Source of the DNA: Trachythela sp. YZ-2020
Lineage: Eukaryota; Cnidaria; Anthozoa; Malacalcyonacea; Clavulariidae
Direction: 5' to 3'
NCBI GenBank assembly: GCA_016169945.1
Contig: JADLSH010000369.1
Span: 7,148,001-7,212,000 of the forward strand
DNA: 64,000 bases
This document shows, one piece after another, positions 1-10,700 of this stretch. The translations under genes were made by a program, and so were the position numbers. Within the stretch, counting starts at the first letter, position 1. Each line of letters starts with the position of its first letter. The notes below the pieces were generated by a model, which worked only from the letters and a program-made list of their open reading frames with translations, did no database searches and had not been told where the DNA came from.

Positions 1-95
1 TCGTAATTACGTGAGTCTTTATTGTTGCTATTGTTATCAATAAGCAGCACTGATTCATCAAGAACAATACGATCATTTGCTTCATTAACTATTGA

Positions 96-1655
96 TTATT
101 TGGCTGATTTCGGTGGATTAGATGCTTCAGGCTGTGTTTCTAGCTGAGGCGATGAAATGAATGTTTCCGGGGAAATATTTCTATTAATTTCATTAGCATA
201 GATGATCTGATCAAAAAGATCTGCTTGAAGCGTACAGCTAAATTGATCAGTAAATTTTCTTTGCTCATTTTGAACAGTGGCCATTTCCGTGCGAAACTGT
301 TCGATTAGCTGCGAGTTAGAGTGAACATTGCTCATAATTCTAGATTCTAGATTTGTAAGTTCAGTAATTTCTGCTTTAAGAGCTTCATTTATTTTCTCAC
401 CAGCAATAATTTGATTCTTGAGGGATTTAATTGTGTTTGTGAATTCCTCAACCTCCAAATTTCTTTCTTTCACGACAAAACACATATCTGCTTCAAGTTT
501 TCTCGATTTTTCGCGTTCATGAAAAAGTTCTGCGTTTAACCTGCTAATTTCGTCCTTGTAACCTCCAATCTTATCCGTCTGAAGGTTTTCTGAATTAATT
601 AATATAAACGATTTGTTCTTAGGGGGTACTTCCTTCTCCTGTTCGGCCATGTGTGGCTTTAGTTTCAAATTCTCGAGAGAATCTTTATTTAAGTTATTTA
701 TGGTCTTCATACTGGTTTGTTTTTCAGGATAACAGGTTTCTTTTAGCGGTAACCTTTTAGGGTTTCCTGATAGAGGATTACTCATTTTGTCTTTAGGGAA
801 TACCTCTTTTTCTAATTCAGCCAAGCGTAACCTCAGATGCAAATTCTCACTAGACAATTTGCATATACCTTGTTTAATTTCAAAATTAGTTTGGATTTGT
901 TCAAAAAGCTTGGCACTTAAAATTGCAAATTCAGACTCAAGCCTGTCTTTAAAGATGGAAAGTTGCTCTTCTATAGTAATCTTGTTTACATTTTGTGACT
1001 GGAGCGGGGTAGAACTACTAGTAGTTTGCATGTACGAGATATTAACACTGTCATTTTGTGGCCCGCTCAAATGTCGAAATGATCGGTCGATAAAGTCTTG
1101 TAATTCCTCTATAGTAGATCCATCCGAGTCTGAGGCCGAATCTTCGCTTTCAAATTCAGCGCTATCAATATCACTGTCAATGGCAACTTCAGTATCAACA
1201 GACAGTATACTTACTGGTATTGTAAGTATACCAGCACTCGGAGGCGCCGCTTGTGTATCATACTTAGACAAGGCATCGTTTGTTGTTGTCTTACAAACTT
1301 TAGTCAGCGCCTTGAGGAGGTCAGGGCTTGAATTGCCGTTTATTATTAGTGTATTCTGTTTTCCAGGATACCAAGTTATCGTTAAGTCCAAATCATCGCT
1401 TGTAAATTTTCTTGATCTGCCACCAGGCGAAGTCCATCTGCCTTTTAAACCAACGACTTTATCGACAAATACCTTCAGTGCTTCGAAACTTTTAGACCAT
1501 CTGAGTCGTTTTCCATCATAACTGAGATCAGTGGCGCCGCCAGGATTTATTTTTGGGGGGGCAAACACATTCTCGGGGGGTCCGGGGGCATGCTTCCCCG
1601 GGAAAATTTTGAATTTTGGGTGTCTAAAATGGCATTTCCTGCGTTTTGGAGGCAC
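96..1655 (-). CDS. coiled-coil ORF1-like protein, probably from a LINE
   Basis: This is an uninterrupted 519-codon reading frame without introns. I do not recognise a host gene. Residues about 48-125 form a compact domain (LKGRWTSPGGRSRKF, then an ITWYPGKQNTLIING stretch) of a type I associate with ORF1 or other mobile-element proteins of early-branching animals. About residues 170-190 are acidic and Ser-rich. From about 225 to 480 the protein is heptad-rich and probably coiled coil. The segment LRLRLAELEKEVFPKDK near 280 recurs as LKLKPHMAEQEKEVPPKNK near 335, an internal duplication. The first ~42 residues (MPPKRRKCHFRHPKFKIF...) come from a G/C-run repeat that also occurs elsewhere in the window, so the true start may lie further in. 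A downstream ORF2 would lie left of the window. The LINE assignment is inference. Confidence 0.55.
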   Translation of the reverse strand: MPPKRRKCHFRHPKFKIFPGKHAPGPPENVFAPPKINPGGATDLSYDGKRLRWSKSFEALKVFVDKVVGLKGRWTSPGGRSRKFTSDDLDLTITWYPGKQNTLIINGNSSPDLLKALTKVCKTTTNDALSKYDTQAAPPSAGILTIPVSILSVDTEVAIDSDIDSAEFESEDSASDSDGSTIEELQDFIDRSFRHLSGPQNDSVNISYMQTTSSSTPLQSQNVNKITIEEQLSIFKDRLESEFAILSAKLFEQIQTNFEIKQGICKLSSENLHLRLRLAELEKEVFPKDKMSNPLSGNPKRLPLKETCYPEKQTSMKTINNLNKDSLENLKLKPHMAEQEKEVPPKNKSFILINSENLQTDKIGGYKDEISRLNAELFHEREKSRKLEADMCFVVKERNLEVEEFTNTIKSLKNQIIAGEKINEALKAEITELTNLESRIMSNVHSNSQLIEQFRTEMATVQNEQRKFTDQFSCTLQADLFDQIIYANEINRNISPETFISSPQLETQPEASNPPKSAK

Positions 1656-1790
1656 TTGGAGAGAAACTTACGCAGCACAGTTCATTCTCTATACACCCCG
1701 TCACCCCCCCCCTTTGTCACCAGATTTGGACGAATCTAGAAACCCATTCTGTAAAATATTGGGGGGGCGGCCGGCGCCACTGACTGAGAT
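1540..1790. repeat. G/C-run dispersed repeat
   Basis: This stretch has repeated G runs around a gggggcatgcttccccggg core followed by aaaattttgaattttgg. A related core (gagcatgccccgagaccct) lies near 17,570 in another dispersed repeat. It supplies the N-terminal codons of the minus-strand ORF1-like frame. The family was not identified. Confidence 0.4.
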
Positions 1791-2223
1791 ATGGCCAAAC
1801 ATCTTCTTTGTAATTACTATTGAGATTCGATTCCAAAACAGAGATATTTAAAAATATGTTAGAGCCATCTACAACACAACTGTCCGCCATTTTAATTTAT
1901 GTCGTTTTAATTTATATGCCAATCACTGATCTCAAAGACATAGTAGCTACATACATGGGATACCAGCATTATCTCCACTGCTATCGCAGTATAGCCGGGG
2001 GCAGTTTTAGTGTAAACTATTCCTAGTTAGGTATCAGCACTCACAGTTGCTATCAGCGTCAAATGTTAAATGAAATATTAATAAACAGCTAGAGCCTATG
2101 GAGGAGGCAGGTAATGGCATGCTTGGTCTTACTTATCTTTACCAGTCCTGTATAGCCTATATAGGTATTCAATAATTATTAAATTCGGTGACAATCTGAC
2201 ATACGCCAACTTGGTATAAAAAG

Positions 2224-2378
2224 CTATTTCTTGTTGACCATTTATTTTAAAGCTTCTGTAGTTAAACTCTTGGGTTTTTCAAGTGGTAAGCCGAGTGCTC
2301 TGTCCCAGACCAGAGATGCCATCACGCCGACAGCGCGGGAAATACCAACGAAAGCAGTGTTTCCTTTAAGCCGTAGTG
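2224..2378 (-). pseudogene. broken duplicate of citrate synthase exon 11
   Basis: On the minus strand this 155-bp stretch matches the functional last citrate synthase exon (7,585-7,749) over almost its whole length. That includes the coding run for [14 protein letters not shown] and the terminal VNKK stop. About ten bases are lost near the 5' end (the MNYYT region), shifting the frame. The Glu codon before the terminal MVNKK has become TAA, and the splice acceptor dinucleotide (ctacag in the parent) is gone. No exon-10 sequence adjoins it, so it looks like a genomic fragment duplication, not a spliced retrocopy. Confidence 0.85.
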
Positions 2379-2389
2379 GTATTATTAAT

Positions 2390-2950
2390 CTATGGACGTT
2401 TAAGACAACGATAAGGTTTAAATAAAGGACGGGGTATTCGAGATTGCATGCGCTCTTTTTCTACGATTTGATTCATTGGACTTTCAGACTACGTTCACCT
2501 TCGTTCACCTGAGATAGGACGAATACGGAACCGTATGCAAATAGTCGTTCTGTTCTGTTCATTTGTTGACACGGGAATTCACGTGCAAATTTTGGTTCCA
2601 AATTCATCCGGTCCAGTGTGAACGGAGACTAAGATCTTGTTCAACGAGTTGTTTCATTTCTCTACACCTAAACAAACACCCTCCTTAGACTTCCACGCTC
2701 ACACGGTACACAAGTCATATAGTTCCTCGAACAAGAAAACAGCAGGTCAGAGACAAATCTCGTAACGCACTTAAATCATAGCGTGGTTATAACGCATTCA
2801 AATAACTTTCGCATTCGGCAAGGGTAACTTTAATTCTTCCTGATGCACATGTGCGACTTGGTACGACAGTTAGTGCCGATAGTGCATTTTTGCTACGTAC
2901 GGGACCAGTTCATGCATCGTACGGACTTAGTGGTGATACTAGTGATAATT
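2390..2950. other. gene-less stretch
   Basis: I see no gene here. It is ordinary AT-rich sequence leading into a LINE fragment. Confidence 0.4.
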
Positions 2951-2959
2951 CACTTGCGC

Positions 2960-3532
2960 TACGGACCGGACTGGTGTAGAAGGAACAAGCTGACAGTCCA
3001 TCCCGGAAAAAGTGAAGCAATGATCTTAATGCAGAAACCATTTATTGGTCCCTTAAGACCAATGTAACAGAAGCTAACTACCTTGGAATTAAGATGGACA
3101 ATAAACTACCATGGGACATTCAAATCAAACAAACGTGCAAAATTCTTTCAAGACGTTGGAAGCTCTTATAAGAGAATGAAAAACTTCCAAAGAAGGTATT
3201 AGAAGGTATTTACTTCAAAACTATAATTCCAAGCGGTATGGTATACTGTATCTCCGTGCGGGGAAACTGTTCAATTTCATTATTTCAAAGAATAGAAGCT
3301 ATACCTGCACGGGCGGTCCGACTGTTACGCAATCTCCCAAGAGAGACAGTGGACGAAGAAAGTTTAAAACAGGCAAACTGGCAACCAATTTCATATATCT
3401 ATAAGCGAAGACTACTAACATTAATGCATTATTAACACTAACATTATGGCCATGCTGTTGAATCATTATTATCAATGTTTAACAAGAAAGGGACTAGCAC
3501 TAGATCAATGAGGAATATTACTAAAATCCGTA
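2960..3532 (+). mobile_element. LINE ORF2 C-terminal fragment (5' part)
   Basis: Broken frames on the plus strand encode typical non-LTR reverse transcriptase C-terminal sequence: NKLTVHPGKSEAMIL, then NYLGIKMDNKLPW, then IIPSGMVYCISVRGN and RLLRNLPRETVDEESLK. Stops and frame changes show it is dead. It is interrupted at 3,533 by a TA-flanked inverted-repeat element and resumes at about 3,937. Confidence 0.75.
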
Positions 3533-3934
3533 GAGTGTCTTTTCCGGAAGAAAAAAAGTTGTGTGGAAGCCAGCCAAACGATCATGTTTTGTGACGTCAC
3601 GGTGCATGAATGTAGCCAGCACGGCAACTCGGCAAGCGTTGTTTATGTCTGATCCTCAAACGCTTGTATGCACTGTATTTTCAACGAGGAAAGCTGAATG
3701 TCAAGTATCAAGTAAAGGGAGGACATTTATAGCAAAAAAGCACAAAATATTCAATTTAAGATAAGTTAATCGATCTACTAAAAGCGTACGAAAAATCATA
3801 TTCTCCGGTAAAACAGCCATTTTCTCGCCCAATTCATGAACCGTGATGTCACATAACCATGGTCATGGATATGCACATAACGTGAACGCTTGACTGGCTT
3901 CCGACCAACCTATTTTCTTCCAGAAAAGACACTC
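3533..3934. mobile_element. mariner-type MITE with TA target duplication
   Basis: The ends are imperfect inverted repeats of about 80 bp: GAGTGTCTTTTCCGGAAG on the left and the complement of CTTCCAGAAAAGACACTC on the right. A TA lies on each side (3,531-3,532 and 3,935-3,936). It has no transposase and sits inside a LINE tail. TA duplication and short size fit a non-autonomous Tc1/mariner element. Confidence 0.8.
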
Positions 3935-3936
3935 TA

Positions 3937-4238
3937 CTGATTTTGATAATAATATGAAATTTAATGTAGAAAGATTTAAAACGGAGATCGGAGGAATAGT
4001 TTTAGATATATAGGTCCAATGATTTGGAACGCTATTCCTGACAGTCAGAAACAAATTGAATTACTTTAAAGTCGTGTCTAAAAATAATAACAGACTTCAC
4101 TTTTAATAAAGAAGCTATTATTATTAAGAACAAGAAAGACCAATTTATGTATTAGTAAATATTATTTTGGTCCCCAATGAATACCAGCCTCGCGTAGCTG
4201 AATGGGCTATCTGTTTAAATAAAGTCATATCATATATT
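3937..4238 (+). mobile_element. LINE ORF2 terminus and 3' end
   Basis: This continues the LINE interrupted at 3,533. It encodes FNVERFKTEIGG and PMIWNAIPDSQKQIELL, typical of LINE ORF2 ends, and then becomes non-coding. It finishes near aataaagtcatatcatat. Confidence 0.65.
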
Positions 4239-4369
4239 GCAAATAGGTACAAGATTGTTCTAAGTTTTATTGCGGTTAAATGTTAGCTATATATGAAACT
4301 GTATGACTGTGTTTTGCAGGTCCACATCAGCTTTTATTTATTTTTTTATTTTTTTTTATTCAACTTCGC

Positions 4370-4650
4370 CTCAATGGCAGGGAGTCCACAACAGCGTCAG
4401 CCAATTACTGTGGCCCCATTGTTAGTTCCTAAGGGTTAGTATTAGTATTAGAGGGAGGAAACCGGAGTACCCGGGGAAAACCCTCGAAGCACAGGAGAGA
4501 ATCTCAACTTACATGAGTTATTTGAGCACACTGCCGATCTCATGCGAGTACCAACAGTGACCTCGACCTGTTGTGAAACAGGCTCAACTCAGTGGTAAGA
4601 GGCAGCGCGCTAACCGCTTCCGCCTTTTAGCTGCCTATATAACCAACCTG
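4370..4650 (-). repeat. dispersed repeat with tRNA-like segment
   Basis: It contains the motif ggaggaaaccggagtacccg (4,456 region), which I associate with repeats of cnidarian and other early-branching animal genomes. The 4,585-4,615 segment read on the minus strand (agcggttagcgcgctgcc) resembles a tRNA A box, which would suit a SINE. No clear B box was found. Confidence 0.35.
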
Positions 4651-4674
4651 CGTCATCAAATAAAATATGTAGGC

Positions 4675-4697
4675 TATGTATGTATGTATGTATGTAT
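4675..4697. repeat. (GTAT)n microsatellite
   Basis: This is a short run of GTAT repeats just before a foldback element. Confidence 0.7.
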
Positions 4698-4750
4698 GAG
4701 CGTGTTTTGGTTCACGAAATGCCAAAGATCGTTTTCACTTACCTCAAGGT

Positions 4751-4827
4751 ATCCACTACAGCCTGTTTCACGCAATAAGCGATCGATCGCGAGGATCGCT
4801 TATTGCGTTAAACAGGCTGTAGTGGAT
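4751..4827. repeat. 34-bp-arm hairpin
   Basis: Arms at 4,751-4,784 and 4,794-4,827 are complementary with very few mismatches and a loop of about 9 bases (centre gatcgatcgcgaggatc). Confidence 0.85.
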
Positions 4828-5129
4828 GTAATCTCAATAGCAGAATAAAACAATGAACAATAAATTGACGGTTGAACTAATACCAATGAGATGACACTTG
4901 GGTTGAATGGTGCGCAGGTAAAGTCGAACTCGATAGAATTAGACACGTGAACACAGATCGAAACAGTTCGTAATTAATAAGGTTACACTTTATTATACAT
5001 AAATCCATTGTTCACGAGAGAATATCGTAACAAATCGGTGAATCGTTAAATCGGTTCGAACTAAATAACATGACAATAAAAAACAACTACTGAAAACTCG
5101 TACGGTACTATATAACTATGTTGCGTGAC

Positions 5130-5172
5130 CCAGGGCGCTTATATACTTAAGCTTAGTATATAAGCGCCCTGG
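5130..5172. repeat. 18-bp perfect hairpin
   Basis: CCAGGGCGCTTATATACT at 5,130-5,147 is the exact complement of 5,155-5,172, with a 7-base loop. Confidence 0.9.
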
Positions 5173-5577
5173 CGTGACCATAGTCATGAAACACGCTATC
5201 ACAAGAATATGCAATATACTTGCATGTAACTGTACAAAAGAAAGGTCAAAATGTGTACTCACTTTGGTTTACACGCGCACCAATGACTTTAACTTGCTGA
5301 AAACCACTGCGAGTACGTAGAAATACAATGTGGATAGGTAAAATAGCAGTTCCAATATAACTTTGACGATAGTGTCCACAGAATATCTTTTTAGAACGAA
5401 ACGCACTAGACAATTGACCTTCCTCAAGTCACGAAATCTTGAACCCGTAGGCGCGCCACTTGATTGACAAGCTCTGATTGATATGATAAGCTGCATGTGA
5501 TATGCGTCGCATAAAAGTGTTGACGTTTACATTTATCTCCGCGTTTCAAAACTAACAGTGGATACCTTGAGGTAAGC

Positions 5578-5584
<7 letters not shown>

Positions 5585-5614
<30 letters not shown>
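5585..5614. repeat. (TG)n microsatellite
   Basis: About fifteen TG dinucleotides follow directly on the right end of the foldback element. Confidence 0.9.
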
Positions 5615-5616
<2 letters not shown>

Positions 5617-5696
5617 TTATGTATGTGCAACTTAGTGGGGAATGCATGTCACAAACCGGTCTGTGAGCAATTCACTGTCGTCCTACAGTTTGTATT

Positions 5697-6320
5697 GTGA
5701 TCATGTACGTTGGCTTAGGGCATGTCTGTGAACAAGTCCACTTGGTTCAGAGGGACTTTTTGAAACAGCTAATTCCAGTCGAGCCTTTTTCGTCACAGTC
5801 CGATCTTCGTTTTGTTTTCGTTCGTTGTTCCGGAGGATATTCTGTGAGATATTGTGTATGTGTAGCGTTCAAAAACGAGTTAAGCCTGGTTTCCATCTTT
5901 CTATATGGCCGTAACTGTCGCGAACGTGTCGTAACTGTCATTAGTAACGTTTGTCGCTCGACGTGGTGGGAAAGTTCGTTCGCATTTACAGGTCCTATGT
6001 GGAATGCGTTACCTCTTGATATTCGTACTTCAAAGCGCACACCAGTTTTTAAGACCCAATTGAAAAAAATATTATTTTCTCGTCTTCACGCTACTTTTGA
6101 CTCGGAAAATACCCGTTCCTGGCATATAATCTGTCCCATCTGCAGAAGCCCTAATCTGGACGCAGTTTGTAGCTGCTGAATAATAACTGTTGTACTTTGT
6201 ATTGTCTGTTTATATGTTTGTAACTTGGAGTCAAGCGTTTGTAAGGGACCATGTGTCCTATTGCTTTGGCTCATGTCAACTCGTTGCAAATGTCGTAAAT
6301 AAATAAATAAAAAATAAAAA
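5697..6320 (+). mobile_element. LINE ORF2 C-terminus and 3' UTR
   Basis: An open frame to 6,179 encodes GPMWNALPLDIRTS followed by FKTQLKKILF, the usual end of CR1/L2-type ORF2 proteins. A non-coding tail ends in aaataaataaataaaaaataaaaag near 6,298-6,320. The element is 5'-truncated. Confidence 0.7.
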
Positions 6321-7584
6321 GTGGGGGGAATTTAGCTTAGGGTCGACGCTTCTTTTGCAATGATTATTTTGCTGCTTTAATATTAATGCAACTGTGTTCG
6401 TAAATTAACTGACATGAAATTCGTGTCCTATCTCAGAACTACGAACGTCTAAAGAACATACAAGACAATGTTTTTAAATTGACCTAAACACCAAGTTTGA
6501 ATGGTCTTCAAACATGAGTCACGAGTTATTTCGAAACCCAATTTAATTTCACTGAAATTTAACCAACTGCCTTTTGTGCAGATTTTCCGAGATTTTTGTT
6601 CCAAAATTGGGCACCCGAAAAGACGCGACAACCACTTTGGTGCACAGTTTGATATTAGCCATTAAGGGAAGGATTAGAATTAAAGAAGGATTAGGATTAG
6701 AAGGGTACGAAATCGCTGTATTTAAATTGTCGTTGTAAATATGAGACAATTTCCATTACGGTTGGCTGAACTATCTTAAGGTGGCTCCCTACAGTTTGTT
6801 AATAAATGGAAGATAACGGATTTAGATCCAAATATTTCGACAATCATTGTTTGTTGAAAAATTGTGTCTGACTACAGAAAGCGGTAACTAAAGAATTCGA
6901 TTTTTTCAACAAATAATCGTAACTGCCGTTGCTATGGCAACATTGACGTTTCAATATGACGGACATTTTTTAATTGCAAAAAAATAACCTTTTATTCAAT
7001 TAAGAAATTCTACACTGGCGATTTTTTTAAAATCGATTAAACAATTGTTTTTTCTATAAGAATACTTTTTAAAAATAAAAAAATGGGGTCACGGGCGTTT
7101 TTCCCCCGAGTTAAATTGTAGTGCAAAGCCAGAATATCCGCCATATTGAAACGTCATAGTTAGCATAGCAACAGCAGATACGTCATTTTTCTCGAAAGTT
7201 TCAAACTATTTAGGTATTGTTTTCTATAACTCTTTGTTTTTCAACAAGTAAGAATATTTAAATTTTTGAACCTAAATCGTAAATGTTCCGGTACTTTTCA
7301 AAAAAACAGTTGGGAACCATCTTAAATGTTTAGTTGTTACAGTTAAAAAGTGCAAAGAGAAAAGACAATTATAAAAACAGAATACTTGAAAATAATATCT
7401 GCAATGAGTATAGTAGCTCGGGGTGAAATATATATTGCCCACATCCATAATTTAGTGTAATTAATTTTGTTTGTTACTCAGAGACCATATTAATACAGTG
7501 TGTTAGCATGTTACGTCTGTAGTAAAAACCATCCTTGGCCTTAAGTACTATGTTCCAGATTTGTAAGTTTATTTCTTTAGCAGC
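6321..7584. other. gene-less stretch downstream of citrate synthase
   Basis: I see no gene in this AT-rich sequence, and no inverted-repeat element was resolved. On the minus strand an AATAAA lies at about 7,568-7,573, only 12 bases past the citrate synthase stop, and may be its polyadenylation signal. Confidence 0.4.
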
Positions 7585-7749
7585 CTATTTCTTGTTGACC
7601 ATTTCTTTTAAGGTTTCTGTAGTTATACTCTTGGGTCTTTCAAGTGGTAAGCCAAGTGCTCTGTCCCAGACCAGAGATGCCATCACGCCGATAGCGCGGG
7701 AAACGCCAAATAGAACTGTGTAGTAATTCATTTCTGTTAAGCCGTAGTG
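7585..7749 (-). CDS. CS: citrate synthase exon 11 (last)
   Basis: Encodes [19 protein letters not shown] through [14 protein letters not shown] to the final MVNKK and TAG. The acceptor is ctacag. A damaged copy lies at 2,224-2,378. Confidence 0.96.
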   Translation of the reverse strand, partial: HYGLTEMNYYTVLFGVSRAIGVMASLVWDRALGLPLERPKSITTETLKEMVNKK

Positions 7750-10700
7750 CTGTAGATAAGCAACAAATATATTAAAAAGGTATTAGTAGTTAGTTTGGAT
7801 ACAACTACAATTCATTGTTTGGCGGATTAGTGGGAATATTAGTCAGATTAGTTTTATTCACTAATCGTTATAGACTAATCACTGACGGACAGATCAGTTT
7901 TAGAACAAGAGTGAAATTCGCGGGCTTATCTACAGGGTGTCTAAAAAAAAAGGTCAGGCTTTTAGCTGTTGAATGACACGTCCAATATGGAGAAAAAATG
8001 AGCAAATACGAGTCCGATAAAAATTGTTTGTCGAAATCGCATATTTTCAGCTCTGTGCCTAATTAAAGCAGTGCATATAGCAAAAGAAAAGCAATTAATC
8101 ACGAATGTGTCATTTTTTATCGGGCTCGTGTTTGCTCATTTTCCCTCCAACGTGTCATCCAACAGCTAAAAGCCTGATCTTTATGATTATGAAAAAATTA
8201 CGTTCATGCACCGAGTAATTAACGCACAATGGCATGCTAAAGTTGGTTTTTAGACACTCGTAGTATTAAATGTAGGGCAACTATATATTTGGCATTCCAC
8301 CCAAAACTGATATTATCTTTATCCTGTACTATTAAAGACCAAATGTCTCCCTGTTTTCAATTCCGATACCCAAAAAATTCTAAGCTACCAAAGAAAGGTT
8401 TTAAAAGAAAAACCGGCCAAATGAAATACAAGAAAACACGCAATTAGATTAATTGTTGGCAGACGAGGTCAATTTGTAAGAAATCGTCTTCATGCATGTC
8501 CTGCAGACGTTTATGGTTGTTAGATTGACTGTCTATATATATTTAAATTTAAAGTAATGTTGAAGGTTGAATATGTAAGAAAACTTCTGACACTGACCTT
8601 TATAACTAAGGTTAAACACAGATGAATTTTGTGAAGGCCGTTTTCCACCTCAAACGTATCGTAACGTACCGTAGCATTTCCTTTTGTGTCGGAGTCATTA
8701 TAACTCTAGCCGAGTGTTCAGGAAACAAAGAAATGCGCTACGTGTCGGTACGATACAGTTGAAGTGGAAAACAGCCTTCAAGGCCGTGTCATATGCATGA
8801 CGTAGCTATATTCTGTGCTTTGCTACACGGCTAAATAACTAAGATCCGGGCTCACTGATCGAGCGTTTTTCCAAGCAAATAAACGCTATAATCAAGTCCT
8901 GGAAAAACTAGCAAAGATTCTCGCGCAAGATTCGTCTGATGTTTCCTCGAGTCATTGAATGTTTCCCCGATCGTTCAGCCTTGTATGGAAACCGCATTGT
9001 GGTGGAAATAGATTTTGCCTCCCTTGTTGAAAAAATGTTTCTGCAACAATGCTTCCTAGTTTGCCCTGCTTTACAAAAACCTACCGTTAAAAGAACTCCA
9101 CTATGTGCATCGACATTGGGCCAAGGATTCTTTGCTTTGCCTTGCTCTAGGAGAACATCGGGTACGATATCGTACAGTTTACTGACCACCTTAAATAGCG
9201 GATCATTTGGCATATACTTTAGACAGAACTCTCGCTGACACGTGTATCGTGGATCAGTTTTACGAAGAACAGCATGTCCGAAGCCTGGGATAACCTGCAA
9301 TGGAGATATCACAACTGATCAAAATAATTCACTACTACTTTATAGTCCGGATCAAAAGAGATGCAAGTCATCGCAAGTTTTAGATTCTGAGGCATGGAAA
9401 AGAGAGAATGAATGGATTGAACACAAAACGTCGAAGGGTCAGTTTACTAAAAATATACATGGCAAACTATTCATACATGTGCATTACAAATATACCACAT
9501 TTATCGCTTTTCACACGACACATTGTGTATTTCACATTCCGTGTTTATCGAATTCAATCTCTACTTTCTCAGGAGTCAAAACTTGCGATGACTTACGTTC
9601 TCGTTTGAGAATGCCTTAAAAAAGGTTACAAACAATTTTTTTAACCCAACAAAAATTGAGGAGAAGCCATTAATGGCTTACAATTCTGTTATAGCTAAAC
9701 TATGACCAGGTTGTCGTATCCACATTGTCCAATGAGTTCCCGCGTTATCTAGTCACGTAACACGTTAAAAGTCAACAATTCGCCCAGCAGAATCAATCAA
9801 GAAACGCCGGTATTATTTTCAAATACTATATGTAGAAGTACTTACAGCAGTTTTGAGGGTTTCGACACAATAATTTTCCACTTCTTCTGTAGTAGGATCT
9901 TGGCCAAGATTTTCCACCAGCTTAGTCAGCCAAATCAATACTTCCTGCCAGAATGAAACAACAGTTGTTGGAAAATGAATGCATAAATACAGAGTTTTAG
10001 CATGCAAAATAATTCAATGTCAATACGGTGTGTGATGTGGTTGCTCCATCAATATTAAAAACGTTTCCGTGCATATTAAGTACGTTTACATGCTGCGATT
10101 TATCGGGCCGATTTCAGACGCACTTTAATGATATTTGAAAAATATGTGGCAAACATCATCTGACAACAACATCAACTGAAAATATTCGTCATAACATTGA
10201 GTAAAACCTAAAATGGGCCGACAGATCGCAGCGTGTAAACGTACCATACGCGACTGGAAAATATCTTTAACTAAGGCAATTTGGTGGTGAATCAAACAAG
10301 AAGCAAGCATAAAATGCAAGGACTTACAATATCTCACTTACGTTTTCGTTTGATCATGGCTTACATGTATTAAGCCCCGTACAGACGAGCAAGTTTTCCT
10401 TGACACGTTTTATTTGCCCGTGTGTACGGCAAAAAATTGACAAGTTTTCCTTGACAAGGAGCCTTGTTCAAAAGCTAGTCATGCCAGCTTTCGAACAAGG
10501 GAAATTGTTCGTGTGTACGGCCGACAAGGAAAACTTGACAAGGAAATGCGCAATACGCCACTGCACTCATCTCAATGCACCATTGCCACTATTAACATGA
10601 AGTATGCACTCGTGTCGTTAATACACTGGCTCGTAAAACTTGTCAAAGAAAAAACGTTTGCCGTACACACGAACAAATAAACTCGACAAGGATCTTGTCA

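Larger units (their letters stand above)
4731..5583. mobile_element. foldback element with 27-bp terminal inverted repeats
   Basis: The left end (4,731-4,757, gttttcacttacctcaagg...) is the near-exact complement of the right end (5,557-5,583). Inside are two more strong hairpins, at 4,751-4,827 and 5,130-5,172. No transposase is visible. Microsatellites flank both sides ((GTAT)n left, (TG)n right). Confidence 0.75.

Noticed and set aside
787..1521. 244-codon plus-strand frame at the left end
   Set aside because: Antisense shadow of the coiled-coil ORF1-like gene; Ser/Leu-rich without recognisable features.
8908..9084. extension of citrate synthase exon 10 to 8,908
   Set aside because: The frame stays open past the donor at 9,084 but loses all similarity after VLLT, while the next exon ([10 protein letters not shown]) fits the splice exactly.
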